The position numbers were made by a program, and so were the translations under genes. The notes beneath the pieces were generated by a model. The model searched no databases. It was given only the letters and a program-made list of their open reading frames with translations, and was not told where the DNA came from. Below are positions 52,632-59,565 of a stretch of 64,000 nucleotides of DNA, in pieces. How positions within the stretch are numbered: position 1 is the stretch's first letter; every line of letters begins with the position of its first letter. This DNA is from Comamonas testosteroni. GTDB lineage: Bacteria; Pseudomonadota; Gammaproteobacteria; Burkholderiales; Burkholderiaceae_C. Location of the stretch: positions 3,720,001 to 3,784,000 of the forward strand of contig CP044131.1 of the NCBI GenBank assembly GCA_008727115.1, read 5' to 3'.

Positions 52632-53957
52632 TCAGGCCAGCCACATCAGCAGATTGCGCCACAAGGCACCGGCGTGGGAGATCACAAACAGCAGCAGCCC
52701 GACGGCTCCGCCCACCAGCGTGCCGTTGATGCGTATGTACTGCAGGTCCTTGCCGATATGCGCCTCGATCAGCTCCGACAGCTGCTCAGCATCCCAGCGC
52801 TGCACCGTGTCGGCAATATGTTTGGCAATGAACTGCGAGACATCGGGCGCCAGCGTCGTCGCCCAGCGCTTGAGGCGCTCGTTCATGGAACTGCGCAGGG
52901 CCTCGTCATGCGCCAGCGCCTGCCCCAGCCAGCGCCCCATCACCGCAGCACGGCGCGCCAGGGCCGAGTTTTCATCGGCCAGATCGCGCTCCAGCTTGGC
53001 ACGCCAGCCGGCCCATAGCTCACGCAGATAGGCGGCCAGCTTTTCGTCGTGCAGCAGATAGTTGCGCAGCTTCTCCACCCGCTCGGCGTAGGCCGGGTCG
53101 TTCTGCAGCCCCTCGATCAGCCGCTGAATCGAGCCATCAAAGGCCTCGCGCAGCCGGTGACCGGGGTTCTGCGCCACGTCCTGCAGCAAACTGTCCAGCG
53201 CACTGGCAATCATGGCCGCGCCCTTGTCGCTGAGCCAGTCCGTGGGCAGCATTTTTTCCTTGATCGGGTGCTCGCGCTTGAGCCAGATCACGATCGTCTG
53301 CGCAATCAGCACATGGGTCTGCTCCTGGCGCAGCACGCGGCTGATGCGCGCCAGCACATCGTCCAGCACCTCCTGGTGGCGGCCGCCCGCCGTCAGCCCC
53401 GACAGCAGCGAAGCCGCCGTGCGCGACAGATCCACATGCTGCATCACGGCCTTGAGCGACTGGGTCAGAAACTTCTCGACCTGCTTGTCCTGCACCATCT
53501 CCAGCGCCGCCAGCGCCAGCCGCGCCACCTGCTTGCCCAGCAACTGGCTGTTGGCCGGTGCCGTCAGCCAGTCGGCCAGTGCCTGCGCGGGGTTGTTGCG
53601 CTCGATCAACGCCACCAGCGAGGGAGCGTCGAGAAACTTGTCGCGCACAAACGTGGCCAGGTTCTGGCCTATGCGGTCCTTGTTGCGCGGGATGATGGCC
53701 GTGTGCCGCCCCACCAGCGGCAGCGGTATGCGCCGAAACAGGGCCGAGACGGCAAACCAGTCGGCCAGTGCGCCGACCATGGCCGCCTCGCAGATGGCGC
53801 GCAGGCAGACCAGCCACAGCGGCACGGCCTGGCCCGCAATACCCCAGCGCGAGCCCGCCAGCGCCGTGGCAATAAAGCCCGCCGTGACGACCAGCAAAAG
53901 AATCAGCGGCAAGCGCTTGGCTTGCTGCAGAGACAGGCGTTGTTCTTGCGTGAGCAT
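52632..53957 (-). CDS. DUF445 family membrane protein (YjiN-like)
   Basis: The 441-residue protein has a hydrophobic N-terminal pair (LPLILLLVVTAGFIATAL and LRAICEAAMVGALADWFAVSALF), a long helical cytoplasmic/periplasmic domain, and a last helix (GTLVGGAVGLLLFVISH). The block GALADWFAVSALFRRIPLPLVGRHTAIIPRNKDRIG is the DUF445 signature, and YIRINGTLVGGAVGLLL closes it. The function of the family is unknown. The length is normal. ATG 53957 is preferred to 53969. Confidence 0.9.
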   Translation of the reverse strand: MLTQEQRLSLQQAKRLPLILLLVVTAGFIATALAGSRWGIAGQAVPLWLVCLRAICEAAMVGALADWFAVSALFRRIPLPLVGRHTAIIPRNKDRIGQNLATFVRDKFLDAPSLVALIERNNPAQALADWLTAPANSQLLGKQVARLALAALEMVQDKQVEKFLTQSLKAVMQHVDLSRTAASLLSGLTAGGRHQEVLDDVLARISRVLRQEQTHVLIAQTIVIWLKREHPIKEKMLPTDWLSDKGAAMIASALDSLLQDVAQNPGHRLREAFDGSIQRLIEGLQNDPAYAERVEKLRNYLLHDEKLAAYLRELWAGWRAKLERDLADENSALARRAAVMGRWLGQALAHDEALRSSMNERLKRWATTLAPDVSQFIAKHIADTVQRWDAEQLSELIEAHIGKDLQYIRINGTLVGGAVGLLLFVISHAGALWRNLLMWLA

Positions 53958-54110
53958 GGGTGCAAGCATAGGCGAGCCAGCCTTGCTCGCCTATGGCAGC
54001 AGCCCCGATTGAGAGCCGTCTGCCTTGTCTGACACATGGTGTGAGGCAAGACAGGCTTTTGCAAATGCGCCGAAAATAGCGAGCTTTGTATCCCTGACTT
54101 CCCAAGAATC

Positions 54111-54356
54111 ATGACCGACGCTACCCGCCCCGAACTGCCCGACCACCTGTCCATCGACCCTCGCAGCCCTCACCATGTGGCCGCCGTGTTCGAGCACGAC
54201 ATCGGCATCCGCTTTAACGGCAAGGATCGTTTTGACGTCGAGGAATACTGCATCAGCGAAGGCTGGGTGAAAGTGCCCCACGGCAAGGCGCTGGACCGCA
54301 AGGGCCACCCTCTGCTGATCAAGATCAAGGGTACGGTTGAGGCTTATTACCGTTAA
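54111..54356 (+). CDS. DUF3297 family protein
   Basis: The 81-residue protein PDHLSIDPRSPHHVAAVFEHDIGIRFNGKDRFDVEEYCISEGWVKV...KGTVEAYY matches DUF3297 over its whole length. Databases sometimes call it glutathione peroxidase, but no catalytic motif is present. Function unknown. The promoter probably lies in the short gap shared with the divergent DUF445 gene. It is followed at once by a repeat A copy. Confidence 0.85.
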   Translation: MTDATRPELPDHLSIDPRSPHHVAAVFEHDIGIRFNGKDRFDVEEYCISEGWVKVPHGKALDRKGHPLLIKIKGTVEAYYR

Positions 54357-54465
54357 CCCCCTGAGGCGCTTTGCGCCTTCCCCCTCTCTCGCTTTGCTTC
54401 GCAATACGGGAGGGGGACGACATTCTCGCTGCGGGGCGGCCCTTGCTCAATGTCTCTGGCAAGGT
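54357..54465 (+). repeat. dispersed intergenic repeat family A, copy 5
   Basis: Long copy starting in the stop region of the DUF3297 gene: CCCCCTGAGGCGCTTTGCGC, the C-rich arm, an extended loop CGCTTTGCTTCGCAATAC, GGGAGGGGGACGACATTCTC, GCTGCGGGGCGGCCCTTGCT and a TGTCTCTGG tail. Confidence 0.8.
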
Positions 54466-54507
54466 GCACGCTCAATTCAAGCGCTGCGTGCAATGTCATG
54501 ACTCCAT

Positions 54508-54595
54508 AAAAAGAGCTGCCTGCGCTGGATTTGCATGGGTTTCAGATGCTTTTCGCATTGAAATCCAGACATACCAAGCGCAGGCAGCTCTTTTT
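54508..54595. repeat. family B repeat, long perfect-arm palindrome
   Basis: AAAAAGAGCTGCCTGCGCT at 54508 and its exact complement AGCGCAGGCAGCTCTTTTT at 54577 form a 19-bp stem around a 50-bp loop with an inner GGTTTCA / TGAAATCC pair. With T5 at the end it would also act as a terminator on both strands. It sits between repeat A copies 5 and 6 in the 417-bp gene-free gap 54357-54773. Confidence 0.85.
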
Positions 54596-54637
54596 TAATG
54601 AGCATCGATTGGATTGAAAACCGGCACTACCCAAAGC

Positions 54638-54745
54638 GAGGGGCACCGAGCAAGGGCCGCCTCGCAGCGACGGCTTCGTCCTCTTCGCCCTCTTCCGCTA
54701 GCGCGTAGCGCGTAGCGCGTAGAAAGAGGAGGAAGCGACAAGGCA
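54638..54745 (-). repeat. dispersed intergenic repeat family A, copy 6, with AGCGCGT triplication
   Basis: Inverted copy: GAGGGGCACCGAGCAAGGGC, CGCCTCGCAGCGACGGCTTC, GTCCTCTTCGCCCTCTTCCG and a complementary AAGAGGAGG arm. Its loop contains three tandem AGCGCGT units (54700-54720), absent from the other copies, probably from replication slippage. Confidence 0.7.
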
Positions 54746-54773
54746 GGTAAAGCCGTTCAGGGCCGCTATAACG

Positions 54774-55952
54774 TCAAGCCAGCGCTTCGGCGGGACCAAA
54801 GAACTCGTAATGCACCTGGGCGTCAGGCACGCCCAGCTCACGCAGCGACTGCTTGACGCTGCGCATAAAGCCGCGCGGGCCCAGGAAGTAGACATCGGCA
54901 TCGCGGGACGCGGGCAGCCACTGCCCCAGTTGATCGGTGCTCAGCAGGCCTTGCGCATCCACGCCATCGCTGTCGCCCGCCTGGTCGTAGCAATAGCGAC
55001 GTGTCAGTTGCTCATTCGCGGCCACCAGCGCATCGATCTTCTCGCGGAAGGCGTGGACGCCGCGGTCGCGCGCGCAGTGGATAAAGGTGATCTCGCGGCC
55101 CGTGGGCAGCGCCGCCTGCAGCATGGGTAAGGTGGGCGTGATGCCCACACCACCGCTGATCAGCACCAGCGGCTTGCTGCCCTCTTGCAGCGTGAAGTGG
55201 CCCGACGGAGCAAACAACTGCAGCACATCGCCTACCTGCACCTGGTCGTGCAGATAGCGCGAGACCTTGCCACCGGCTTCGCGCTTGACGCTGATGCGAT
55301 AGCTCTTGCCATTGCTGGCGGCCGACAGCGAATAGTTGCGGCGCTGTTCCAGGCCGTCGACCATCACACGCAGACCGATGTACTGGCCGGGCTGGTGAGC
55401 AATCACCGCGCCGCCATCGGCTGGCTCCAGATAGAACGATGTGATCTCGGCGCTCTCGGCCTCCTTCTTCACCAGCTTGAAGTCACGCGCACCGCGCCAG
55501 CCACCTTCTGCCGCTGCCGTCTGCTCGTAGATGCTGCGCTCGGCCGCGATCAGAATATCGGCCAGCTGCTGATAGGCCGCGCCCCAGGCAGCGATGACTT
55601 CATCGGTCGCAATCTCGGCACCCAGCACCTCGCGGATCGCGCGCAGCAGGCAGGCACCGACGATGGGGTAATGCTCGGCCTGCACCTGCAGCGCCACATG
55701 CTTGTTGATGATTTGTGCGGGCAGATTGCCCAGACCTTCCAGGCGGTCGATGTTCTTGGCATACATCAGCACGCTGTGGGCCAGCGCACGGGGCTGGGCA
55801 CCGCTTTGCTGGTGGGCCTGATTGAACAGCGGGCGCACCTCGGGGTACTCGGCCAGCATGGTTTGGTAGAAATGGGTGGTCAGGGCTTCGCCGCCGGTTT
55901 CCAGCAGAGGGACGGTGGCTTTGACAATCTCGCGTTGACGTTCGGTCAGCAT
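54774..55952 (-). CDS. hmp: flavohaemoglobin, nitric oxide dioxygenase
   Basis: The 392-residue cytoplasmic enzyme oxidises NO to nitrate with O2 and NAD(P)H. The globin domain (1-~140) has Tyr29 and proximal His85 (IINKHVALQVQAEHYPIVG) at the same positions as E. coli Hmp. The FAD domain shows RRNYSLSAASNG, and the NAD domain shows LVLISGGVGITPTLPMLQAAL and YFLGPRGFMRSV. ATG 55952 (MLTERQ) is the true start; the longer open frame runs through the promoter. It faces norR across a gap with a sigma-54 promoter and NorR sites, so expression should be NO-induced. Confidence 0.97.
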   Translation of the reverse strand: MLTERQREIVKATVPLLETGGEALTTHFYQTMLAEYPEVRPLFNQAHQQSGAQPRALAHSVLMYAKNIDRLEGLGNLPAQIINKHVALQVQAEHYPIVGACLLRAIREVLGAEIATDEVIAAWGAAYQQLADILIAAERSIYEQTAAAEGGWRGARDFKLVKKEAESAEITSFYLEPADGGAVIAHQPGQYIGLRVMVDGLEQRRNYSLSAASNGKSYRISVKREAGGKVSRYLHDQVQVGDVLQLFAPSGHFTLQEGSKPLVLISGGVGITPTLPMLQAALPTGREITFIHCARDRGVHAFREKIDALVAANEQLTRRYCYDQAGDSDGVDAQGLLSTDQLGQWLPASRDADVYFLGPRGFMRSVKQSLRELGVPDAQVHYEFFGPAEALA

Positions 55953-56003
55953 GCAAATCTCCAGGTTGCCGCCTTGCGCGGTTGCAAGGCTTGGTCGAAT
56001 AAC

Positions 56004-56019
56004 TGCAAGCTGCGTGCCA
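56004..56019 (-). promoter_or_regulatory. sigma-54 promoter of hmp
   Basis: On the minus strand TGGCACGCAGCTTGCA matches the -24/-12 consensus TGGCACG-N4-TTGCA without mismatch. It points toward hmp, 52 bp before its ATG. This agrees with control by a sigma-54 activator. Confidence 0.93.
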
Positions 56020-56060
56020 ACATCAAGACCATTGAAAAACAATGGCTTGCAGAAATATGA

Positions 56061-56117
56061 GTCAATACGACATCAAGCAAAAGAAGTCTTTTAGACCCAT
56101 ACCGATGTCAGTATGAC
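56061..56117. promoter_or_regulatory. three NorR enhancer sites
   Basis: GTCAATACGAC (56061), GTCTTTTAGAC (56086) and GTCAGTATGAC (56107) each fit the known NorR core GT-N7-AC, spaced by about 25 and 21 bp. They lie 42-98 bp upstream of the hmp sigma-54 promoter. Three sites are also used at E. coli norVW. The last site overlaps the norR start codon, which implies autorepression. Confidence 0.9.
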
Positions 56118-57804
56118 AACATCCCACATCCTCCATGCCGTCATTCCGCTGATCGCCGACCTGGCCCAGGATCTGAGCGAGCGCGAACGCCTGCGCCGCC
56201 TGCTGGCCGCGCTGCGCAATCTGCTGCCCGCCGATGCCGTAGCCTTGCTCAAGCTCGAAGGCGAATGGCTGCGCCCCATGGCCATCGACGGCCTGATGCC
56301 CGATACGCTGGGGCGGCGCTTTCGCCTGGCCGAGCATCCGCGCTTTGCCCAGTTGCTGGCGGCCGGCCAGGCCATGCGCTTTGCGCCCGACAGCCCTTTG
56401 CCCGATCCCTATGACGGGCTGGTAGCGCACAAGGGCCAGGCCATTACCGAGCTGCATGTGCATGACTGCATGGGCTGCGTGCTGCAGCTGGGCGGCCTGC
56501 CCTGGGGTCTGCTGACGCTGGACGCACTGGAGCCGGGCCGCTTTGCCGACCCCGCCGCACTGGCCATGCTGCAGGCCTTCAGCAATCTGGCCGCCGCCAC
56601 CGTGGCCACGGCCGAGCGCGTGCACCAACTGGCCCAGCTCGCACGCGGCGCCACCGGCTCTGCCAGAGCGGCTGCGCCCGCCCAGCGCGGGCTGCAAGGC
56701 TCAAGCCCGGCCATGCGGCAGCTGCAAAAGGACATGGCCCTGGTCGCGGCCAGCGATCTTTGCGTGCTCATCACCGGCGAAACCGGCACCGGCAAGGAGC
56801 TGGTGGCCCAGGCCGTGCATGCGCAGTCAGGCCGCGCGGGCAAGCCCATGATCAGCATCAACTGCGCAGCCCTGCCCGACAACCTGGTCGAAAGCGAGCT
56901 GTTCGGCCATGTGCGCGGCGCCTTCACGGGCGCTTTGAGCGAGCGCAGCGGCAAGTTCGAGCAGGCGCACCAGGGCACGCTGTTTCTGGACGAGGTGGGA
57001 GAACTATCACTGCCCGTGCAGGCCAAGCTGCTGCGCGTGCTGCAAAGCGGTCAGCTGCAGCGCCTGGGCTCGGACCGGGAGCACCATGTGGATGTGCGTG
57101 TGATTGCCGCCACCAACCGTGATCTGGCGGCGGAAGTGGCCGCCGGGCGCATGCGCGCGGACTTCTATCACCGGCTCAATGTCTATCCGCTCAATGTGCC
57201 GCCACTGCGCGAGCGCGACAGCGATGTGCTGCAGCTGGCCGGGTATTTTCTGGAAGAAAACCGCTCAAGGCTCAACCTGGGTGGGCTGCGTCTGGACGCC
57301 GCCGCACAGGCAGCCTTGCTCAAGCATGGCTGGCCCGGCAATGTGCGCGAGCTGGAGCACCTGATCAGCCGCGCCGTGCTCAAGGCCCTGAGCCGCCATG
57401 ACGGCAGCGCCAGCCGCTCAGGCACAAGGCTGCGCATTGTGAGCCTGGGACTGGCCGATCTCTGGGACCGTGCCGAAGCACCCACATCAACACCATCGTC
57501 AGCGCCTGCACCAGCCCAGAGCGCGCCGCTTGCAAACCCGCTCATGGACTTGCCCGAAGCCGGCCTGCGAGCCGCCGTGACCGAATACGAGCGCCAGCTG
57601 GTCAGCGCCAGCCTGAGCCGCCACCAGGGCAACTGGGCCGCCGCAGCGCGCGAGCTACAGCTCGACCGCGCCAATCTGCAGCGCCTGGCGCGGCGACTTC
57701 AGATAGAGCGCCCTGATCAGCGCCCCCGAATGTCCAGCAGCTCGACGTCAAAATTCAACGTGGCATTGGGCGGGACGGCGCGCCCTGCACCACGGCTGCC
57801 GTAG
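56113..57804 (+). CDS. norR: NorR, NO-sensing sigma-54-dependent activator
   Basis: The 563-residue activator has a GAF domain (1-~170) with the iron-site region HVHDCMGC (Cys119, as in E. coli NorR Cys113), an AAA+ domain ([15 protein letters not shown]alker [17 protein letters not shown] with the GAFTGA loop for sigma-54 contact, [11 protein letters not shown]alker B) and a C-terminal Fis-type HTH ([27 protein letters not shown]). NO binding at the GAF iron should activate hmp transcription. The frame continues ~30 residues beyond the HTH and overlaps the convergent FKBP gene by 88 bp, so the tail is probably not conserved. Confidence 0.95.
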   Translation: MTTSHILHAVIPLIADLAQDLSERERLRRLLAALRNLLPADAVALLKLEGEWLRPMAIDGLMPDTLGRRFRLAEHPRFAQLLAAGQAMRFAPDSPLPDPYDGLVAHKGQAITELHVHDCMGCVLQLGGLPWGLLTLDALEPGRFADPAALAMLQAFSNLAAATVATAERVHQLAQLARGATGSARAAAPAQRGLQGSSPAMRQLQKDMALVAASDLCVLITGETGTGKELVAQAVHAQSGRAGKPMISINCAALPDNLVESELFGHVRGAFTGALSERSGKFEQAHQGTLFLDEVGELSLPVQAKLLRVLQSGQLQRLGSDREHHVDVRVIAATNRDLAAEVAAGRMRADFYHRLNVYPLNVPPLRERDSDVLQLAGYFLEENRSRLNLGGLRLDAAAQAALLKHGWPGNVRELEHLISRAVLKALSRHDGSASRSGTRLRIVSLGLADLWDRAEAPTSTPSSAPAPAQSAPLANPLMDLPEAGLRAAVTEYERQLVSASLSRHQGNWAAAARELQLDRANLQRLARRLQIERPDQRPRMSSSSTSKFNVALGGTARPAPRLP

Positions 57805-58127
57805 GCGATCTCGGGTGGGCAGGTGAACTTGGCCTTGCCGCCCACCTTCATCTTCTGTACGCCCTCGGTCCAGCAGGGGATCACGCCATCGAGCGGAAAT
57901 TCGATGGGCTGCTTGCGCGCGTAGGAGCTGTCGAACTCCTTGCCCGTATCGGGAAAGTAGCCACGGTAATGCACCTTGACGGTGTCTGTCGCCTTGGGAC
58001 TGGGGCCTGTGCCCTCCACCTGGCTGTCATAGATCAGTCCGCTGGCGGTGGTGACCGGCGCGGCCTGAATGGCCGAGCCAGCCCACATGGCAAACACGGC
58101 ACAGACGATAGATGCTGCTTTTTTCAT
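57717..58127 (-). CDS. FKBP-type peptidyl-prolyl cis-trans isomerase, exported
   Basis: The 136-residue periplasmic isomerase has a signal peptide (MKKAASIVCAVFAMWAGSAIQA) and one FKBP domain ([66 protein letters not shown] ... [15 protein letters not shown]). Catalytic Tyr, Phe and Asp residues of the pocket are present. It has one atypical change: CWTEG replaces the more usual GW-EG. The start at ATG 58127 opens the signal. Its 3' end overlaps the 3' end of norR on the other strand. Confidence 0.93.
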   Translation of the reverse strand: MKKAASIVCAVFAMWAGSAIQAAPVTTASGLIYDSQVEGTGPSPKATDTVKVHYRGYFPDTGKEFDSSYARKQPIEFPLDGVIPCWTEGVQKMKVGGKAKFTCPPEIAYGSRGAGRAVPPNATLNFDVELLDIRGR

Positions 58128-58149
58128 GGGTATGCGCTGTAACAAACAA

Positions 58150-58178
58150 AGCCCCGACTCTATTACGAAGCCGGGGAC
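58150..58178 (-). terminator. possible terminator of the aminotransferase gene
   Basis: On the minus strand GTCCCCG and CGGGGC flank a 15-base loop and are followed by TTTGTTTGTT. The stem is short, so the call is moderate. Confidence 0.4.
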
Positions 58179-58204
58179 AAAATCTCATCACCGCAATGCG
58201 GCGA

Positions 58205-59353
58205 TCAGTTCCTGGCTGCAGGGATGCCGATCTCGTCCAGCGCCTTGGACAGGTGTGCCACGGAGCGATCCGGCGCATGCCACTTGTCCAGCCCGAACAG
58301 ACCGATGCGGAAGGTCTTGAAGTCCGGCCCTTCATCGCATTGCAGCGGCACACCCGAGGCGGTCTGCAGGCCGACCTTGAGGAAGGCGCGACCGCTTTGG
58401 ATTTCGGGGTCGGTGGTGTAGCTGACGACCACGCCGGGAGCCTTGTAGCCATCGGCAGCCACGCTGGGGAAGCCGCGCGACTCCAGCAAATCGCGCACCT
58501 TGCGGCCCAGCTCCATCTGCTCTTCACGCACCTTGGCAAAGCCGTAGTCGCGCGCCTCCTGCATCACATCGCGCAGGCGCAGCAGCGCATCGGTGGGCAT
58601 GGTGGTGTGATAGGCGTGCTGGCCTTTTTCGTAGCCCTCGGCAATCTGCATCCACTTTTTCAGATCGCAAGAAAAGCTCGAGCTTTGCGTGTGCTCGATC
58701 GCTTCGCGGGCACGCTCAGAGAGCATGACCATGGCGCAGCAAGGCGAGCTGCTCCAGCCCTTTTGCGGTGCCGAGATCAGCACATCCACGCCCGTCTTTT
58801 CCATATCCACCCACATGGCACCTGAAGCCACGCAATCGAGCACGAACAGCGCGCCGACCTCGTGTGCCGCATCGGCGACGGTGCGCAGGTATTCATCGGG
58901 CAGCATGATGCCGCTGGCCGTTTCTACATGCGGAGCAAACACCACCTTGGGGCGCTCCACTCGAATGGTCTCTGCCACATCCTGCGCCGGGCACGGTGCC
59001 CAGGGGTCCTGGCTGCCCGCACCCTGCTTGCGCGCCTTGCAGACCACGGAGCCGCCGCCCAGACCGGCGTCGGCATCGAAGATCTGCGTCCAGCGATAGC
59101 TGAACCAGCCATTGCGCACGATCAGCACCTTCTCGCGGTTGGCGAACTGGCGCGCCACGGCTTCCATGCCAAACGTGCCGCTGCCGGGAACCAGCACGGC
59201 CGTGTTGGCGTGATAGACCTCCTTGAGCATGCCCAGGATGTCCTGCATCACTCCCACAAACTTCTGGGACATGTGGTTGAGCGCACGGTCGGTATAGACC
59301 ACTGAAAATTCAAGCAGGCCATCAGGATCAACGTCGGGCAAAAGTCCGGGCAT
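58205..59353 (-). CDS. class V aminotransferase (serine-pyruvate/alanine-glyoxylate type)
   Basis: The ~382-residue PLP enzyme has GSGTFGMEAVARQF (phosphate-binding turn), FVLDCVASGAMWVDMEKTGVDVLISAPQKGWSSSPCCAMVML with the PLP Lys in the QKGW segment, and a C-terminal domain ending FRIGLFGLDKW. Members transfer amino groups between alanine or serine and glyoxylate or pyruvate. The start at 59353 follows GGAGA at correct distance; the ATG at 59386 would add 11 residues. A terminator-like hairpin lies just upstream, so it has its own promoter or is partly insulated from the carboxylase gene. Confidence 0.9.
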   Translation of the reverse strand: MPGLLPDVDPDGLLEFSVVYTDRALNHMSQKFVGVMQDILGMLKEVYHANTAVLVPGSGTFGMEAVARQFANREKVLIVRNGWFSYRWTQIFDADAGLGGGSVVCKARKQGAGSQDPWAPCPAQDVAETIRVERPKVVFAPHVETASGIMLPDEYLRTVADAAHEVGALFVLDCVASGAMWVDMEKTGVDVLISAPQKGWSSSPCCAMVMLSERAREAIEHTQSSSFSCDLKKWMQIAEGYEKGQHAYHTTMPTDALLRLRDVMQEARDYGFAKVREEQMELGRKVRDLLESRGFPSVAADGYKAPGVVVSYTTDPEIQSGRAFLKVGLQTASGVPLQCDEGPDFKTFRIGLFGLDKWHAPDRSVAHLSKALDEIGIPAARN

Positions 59354-59382
59354 GGGGATGTCTCCATTCACAAATTGAGCGG

Positions 59383-59424
59383 TCAAAAACGCCCGGACAC
59401 AGCCTGCAAAGGCCGCCGGGCGTT
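59383..59424 (-). terminator. rho-independent terminator after the carboxylase gene
   Basis: On the minus strand AACGCCCGG, a 19-base loop, CCGGGCGTT and TTT form a terminator-shaped hairpin. It sits between the carboxylase stop and the aminotransferase start, so it could end the first message or attenuate the second. Confidence 0.75.
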
Positions 59425-59474
59425 GGCACGTCGTTTCAGCTTAGCACGAGGGAAGATATGAATCCCCATATAGG

Positions 59475-59565
59475 TTTCATATCAAAAACATGAGCTTAAA
59501 GCGCATACCTCACCTGCACTTAAGCCATATTTAGCTTGTAATTGCTAGCGCTTTCATCCGCATTT
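59475..59565. repeat. family B repeat, degenerate
   Basis: GAGCTTAAAGCGCATACC and, further on, AGCTTGTAATTGCTAGCGCTTTC carry the AGCT and AGCGC blocks in weakly mirrored order. It occupies the 3' flank of the carboxylase gene up to its stop codon. Confidence 0.45.

Noticed and set aside
54111..54356. glutathione peroxidase
   Set aside because: Databases sometimes carry that name for DUF3297 proteins, but the 81 residues have no peroxidase motif or the expected length.
54700..54720. possible CRISPR-like array from AGCGCGT repeats
   Set aside because: The units are contiguous 7-mers without spacers, and no cas genes occur in the window.
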